Source: Sindora glabra (Eukaryota > Streptophyta > Magnoliopsida > Fabales > Fabaceae). From it: a stretch of 64,000 nucleotides of DNA. The notes beneath the pieces were generated by a model, which was not told the DNA's origin, searched no databases, and worked only from the letters and a program-made list of their open reading frames with translations. This document shows positions 60,519 through 64,000 of the stretch, piece by piece. The first letter of the stretch is position 1. Each line of letters begins with the position of its first letter. The stretch is taken from positions 26,601,866-26,665,865 of the forward strand of contig CM035227.1 in NCBI GenBank assembly GCA_020226215.1. The letters are read 5' to 3'. Both the position numbers and the translations under genes were made by a program.

Positions 60519-62128
60519 TACATATTACACAATTCAATGGACCTTCATTCAATTATTATGCCTAAAATATTTTTCTAAATAATGCCTTAAAATTTTATTT
60601 CGTTTGAAATTTGTTAGTTACATAAAATCAAGTGCTTTATGGTTCGCTCCTACCGGATATTCCATCGTCCATTGTTGTGGTTTGCTTTCTTCCTTGAGGT
60701 TCCAACTACCATCCACCAGCTCATGAGATATGAATGATGTAGAATCTTAATAACAGTGATGCAACAGTGAAAGAGAATAGCCTATATTCTGAGGTATTAA
60801 AGCGCCAATTTGATTGTTGCCGTATGCATTTTTTTTTAAGTTTTGCCTGTATTTTATTTTTATAGTCAATTTTATTATTGATATATTTAATTTTGTTGAA
60901 ACAATTTTTTCATGGTCAACACGCGTCATGGACAATAAATATAATTAATAATTATGTATGTTTAAACATCTTATTAATTCATTAAAATATATTTTAAAAA
61001 ATGTCATTGTAATTATTGATTAAATTTAAAAAAAAGTTTTGGGCCGTAAGTTGAGTTTTGAATAAAAAAATAAAGTTGAGCCCAAACCGGACTAAGAATG
61101 TTAGGGATTTAAACTCAAAATTTTGTATATATATATATATATATATTAAACAGATTATGATATAATATTTTATTTCCTTTTATCCCCTCTTATCCAAATG
61201 CACCACAATTTGTGCATAGCATGGGCTCGTCGTTATTTTATGTAATAATAAGTGATGACCTAAAGCAAAACAACCTTGTATTAAAGCAGAAGAAGGACAA
61301 AATTAAAGCAGTGATTATGTACCTTCACTCTTAAAATGAACTGGTGACAAAGTTCAAAGGTCATGGATCAGAGGAAAGAATGCAAGTAGTGGATCAAAAC
61401 AAAATTAAATTTATTTAATCACTTCTATAATTATAAAAAAAAAGTAATATAACATGTTTTAGGCAAATTCATGACATCGCAAAGGTCAAGATATATAATC
61501 AACGCTTTAATTAAACAAATTTGAATTTGTTAAATGCATACTTGAAAATAAATTTAAGAAAATTTATTTCTCTTTGGCACTAAAATAATGTCTTGATCAT
61601 ATATCTAAATTCAATTAAACCATCAAGTTGGGGTTCTGGTTGGCAAAAAGGCCTATATCTATGGAATTTTACCCCAATCCATTGAATGTTTACCTGGTGA
61701 ATCTGGTCCAAACTGGATCTCAGGATCACAATTTAGGATTCGGGTCTTACTTGTTAAATTCAAGACATTTTTTTGAATCCAATTGGATACTTGTATCCTG
61801 CTTCCTTTCTCATAAGTGACGTAAATTCTATTTCTAGTTAAGGTTTCTAGGGTTTTCCTTTTCAGACTAAGGTAATCCTATGATGTTTGATTTTGAATCA
61901 TACTATTTGAATTTGATACTTCTCCCTTGGTTTAGAAACAGTTTCGTTGATTCTCTGCTTCGCGTCGCTAATACACTAGGATTTATCCATTCTGGGGAAA
62001 AAAAGACTTAATTCATGTCCAACCTATTGAATTGATCAATTTGGAGTTGTGCCCTGTTTTGTACCACTGGCTCCAGTCAAGGGCGAATTTGTGTATTTTC
62101 TTTCTCTAATTAAATCTTTTTAGACGAA
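60519..62128. other. Intergenic DNA right of the copia element
   Basis: No gene could be supported. A (TA)n run lies at about 61123-61147. A stretch of more balanced composition at 61620-62100 has an open frame of 63 codons (61628-61819) with no family resemblance. Confidence 0.4.
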
Positions 62129-62721
62129 GGTTCCGTTTTGCATAATAAATAAATTAATTTATATCTTATTGACTTAATCGATAAGTTATAAGTTAACTTT
62201 TAGAAGTGTTTCTCGCATTAATTTATAAGTTCTGATTTAATAAATTATCCAGAGTAGTTTACAACTTATAAACTACTATTTTTTTAAATTATTTTTAAAT
62301 CTATCCTTTTTTTATTAATTTACAATCTATATCTTTTGTAATATAAATTCAAGTAATTTTTTAAAAAATATTTAATTATATTTTAAGTAATTATAATTTT
62401 ATAATAAATAATAAAATAAAAATTATATAAGTAAATAAATATATAAATTTATAAATATAATTAACTAAATATTAAAAATTATTCATTTATTTTAAAAATT
62501 TTAATTATATTAATATAATTTAATTTTTAAATAAATATAAATTATTTTAATTATATATATTTTTATTAATATATTATTTTATATTATTTTATAATTTCAA
62601 CTAGTTTAACCATTAATTTTATAAAATATTTTAATTAACTTATCAATTATTTGTTATTAATTATAAATTATCATTTATTAAATAACTTATCAACTATTAG
62701 TTAGTTATGCCAAACGGAGCC
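62129..62721. mobile_element. MITE family B, uninterrupted copy
   Basis: 593 bp with imperfect terminal inverted repeats: GGTTCCGTTTTGCATAA at the left and the reverse complement of GGCTCCGTTTGGCATAA at the right. In reverse orientation it aligns across both parts of the broken element at 44986-45179 and 47944-48355. Target duplication not clear, so the superfamily is left open (GGNTCCGTTTGG termini recall PIF/Harbinger or hAT MITEs). Confidence 0.7.
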
Positions 62722-64000
62722 AAAATCATCCAAAGTCCAATATAACACATGTGATTTCACTATTTATTATTTTTGGATAAATCTGATTGACCACTAGAAT
62801 TAATATATGACTCGGAGGTGAAGAAATAGATTGCTTTATGCACTTCCTCAAAGATAAAGAGCAAATTTTACTTGCTTGATATTGATGGGGATATTGATCT
62901 TCTTTTCAAACCGTTTATTTTGACAAAAATGAAAAATATCTTTTATCAAAATATAATTATAAAATAATGATAAAATAATAATAAAAATATCATATATATG
63001 ATATTAAATATAAAAAATGTGTAGAAGATAACTTCCTTTTTAAACTTTTTAAAAGAGGAGATATTTTCCTTTCCTGTACTTTAGGTTTTTTTTTTAATAA
63101 ACACGAGATATAAATGCATATAATATTGCTTGAAATATAAACAGTGAAAGAAGATTTTTCCTATGGAAAATAGTTTTGGAAAAATAAACTGGAGCCTAAA
63201 AATCACTAAAGTAATTTTACCTTCCATTGGTTGTCATATTTCTTAATATCATTTTTACAGCATTTCATAGATGACTTATAGTACTTCCACAGTTGAAAGC
63301 TATTCAACTTTTAGATGGTAATTTTTTTATTTTTAATCGTATGAGTAGTAATTTACTTAATTTATATACAAATAATTATGAGTTTAAACTTTAAATATAA
63401 TAAAGAGTAAAACTTCTAATATAATATTAAGTATCACTGTAATATTAAATTATTTAACCTTTAATTGGTGCTTGTCCTTGTTTTAAAGCTCAGAATCTCA
63501 CATCGATGACTATTTAATTGGCAATTGTTCTTATGTTTTTAAATGATATATTTTCATGATTATATTGGAATCATTTAGGATTTTCTCTTATATTGGTAAA
63601 AAATTGAATATTTATATTTTAGAGTTGTTTATGGGCAAGTAATCCATTCGGTAATAGACTTTTTATATATAATTACATAAAATACAATGACTCAATTACA
63701 ACCTATTTAGTTTTTAAAAATTTTAGTTCAACTTGATTAAAATTATATATAGCTTGGGACTCATCCTAAAAAATTAATTACTTTTATTCTTATTTTAGGT
63801 AAAAATAATTTTATGTAAAAAGTACATATTTAAATAAATAATAGAACAATTGAATATAAAAAACATCTAATCACATCAAATTAAGTATTTTTTATATTTA
63901 AATAATTAAATATAATTTTTTTAATAATATATATAATTATATCAATAAAAAATAATTTATATAATCAAATTAGATTGAGCCAACCAATTTTATATTATTA
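62722..64000. other. AT-rich intergenic DNA to the right edge, with a MITE A copy
   Basis: Besides the MITE A-like element at 62908-63196 no feature is recognised. No coding frame of note was found on either strand. Confidence 0.4.
62908..63196. mobile_element. MITE, family A (second copy)
   Basis: It starts near ACCGTTTATTTTGACAAAAATG and ends GGAAAAATAAACTGGAGCC, an imperfect terminal inverted repeat matching in style the element at 44697-44977. It is internally AT-rich with no coding capacity. Confidence 0.55.

Overview
This window looks like nuclear chromosomal DNA from a eudicot flowering plant. The genes have many GT-AG introns, intergenic DNA is very AT-rich, spacing is about one gene per 10 kb, and the gaps hold LINE, copia, solo-LTR, hAT-like and MITE sequences. 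I could not fix the species. All six protein genes were rebuilt by hand from splice junctions that keep the reading frame. No tRNA, rRNA or CRISPR array was seen.

Layout, left to right: AT-rich DNA (1-3.9 kb). An NPH3/RPT2-type BTB protein gene, + strand (CDS 4904-9031, 4 exons, with a GC-AG first intron and a long uORF-bearing leader). The mitochondrial complex III subunit QCR7, - strand (11703-13231, 4 exons). A repeat-rich gap (13.4-19.4 kb) with LINE debris, a fold-back element, a hAT-like MITE and a 3 x 308 bp tandem array. A PLD3/PLD-Z-like phospholipase D with two HKD motifs, + strand (19415-22657, 7 exons). A mitochondrial 3-hydroxyisobutyryl-CoA hydrolase-like protein, + strand (25176-31080, 14 exons, with a LINE fragment in its 2.4 kb intron 9). 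NRPD2/NRPE2, the second-largest subunit of RNA polymerases IV and V, - strand (34123-40689, 7 exons). Its intron 3 carries an 810 bp non-autonomous hAT element with a perfect 8 bp target duplication, and its exon 3 contains an apparent 1-nt frameshift.

From 41 to 48.9 kb lies a transposon nest. A 2.76 kb solo LTR with a perfect AATAT target duplication splits a MITE, and an uninterrupted relative of that MITE sits at 62.1-62.7 kb in the same window. Cytosolic chorismate mutase (CM2 type), - strand (48943-51432, 5 exons), follows. A decayed but structurally complete Ty1/copia element (54225-60513, LTRs of 453 and 457 bp, ATAAG target duplication) and more MITEs fill the right end.

The six genes do not form a pathway; they are ordinary plant housekeeping or regulatory genes. 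The one thematic link is that NRPD2 serves RNA-directed DNA methylation, the system that silences transposons such as those around and inside it. The most consequential observation is the NRPD2 frameshift. The most informative structural one is the nested LTR/MITE with an empty-site relative in the same window. I found no clear sign of an undescribed gene system.
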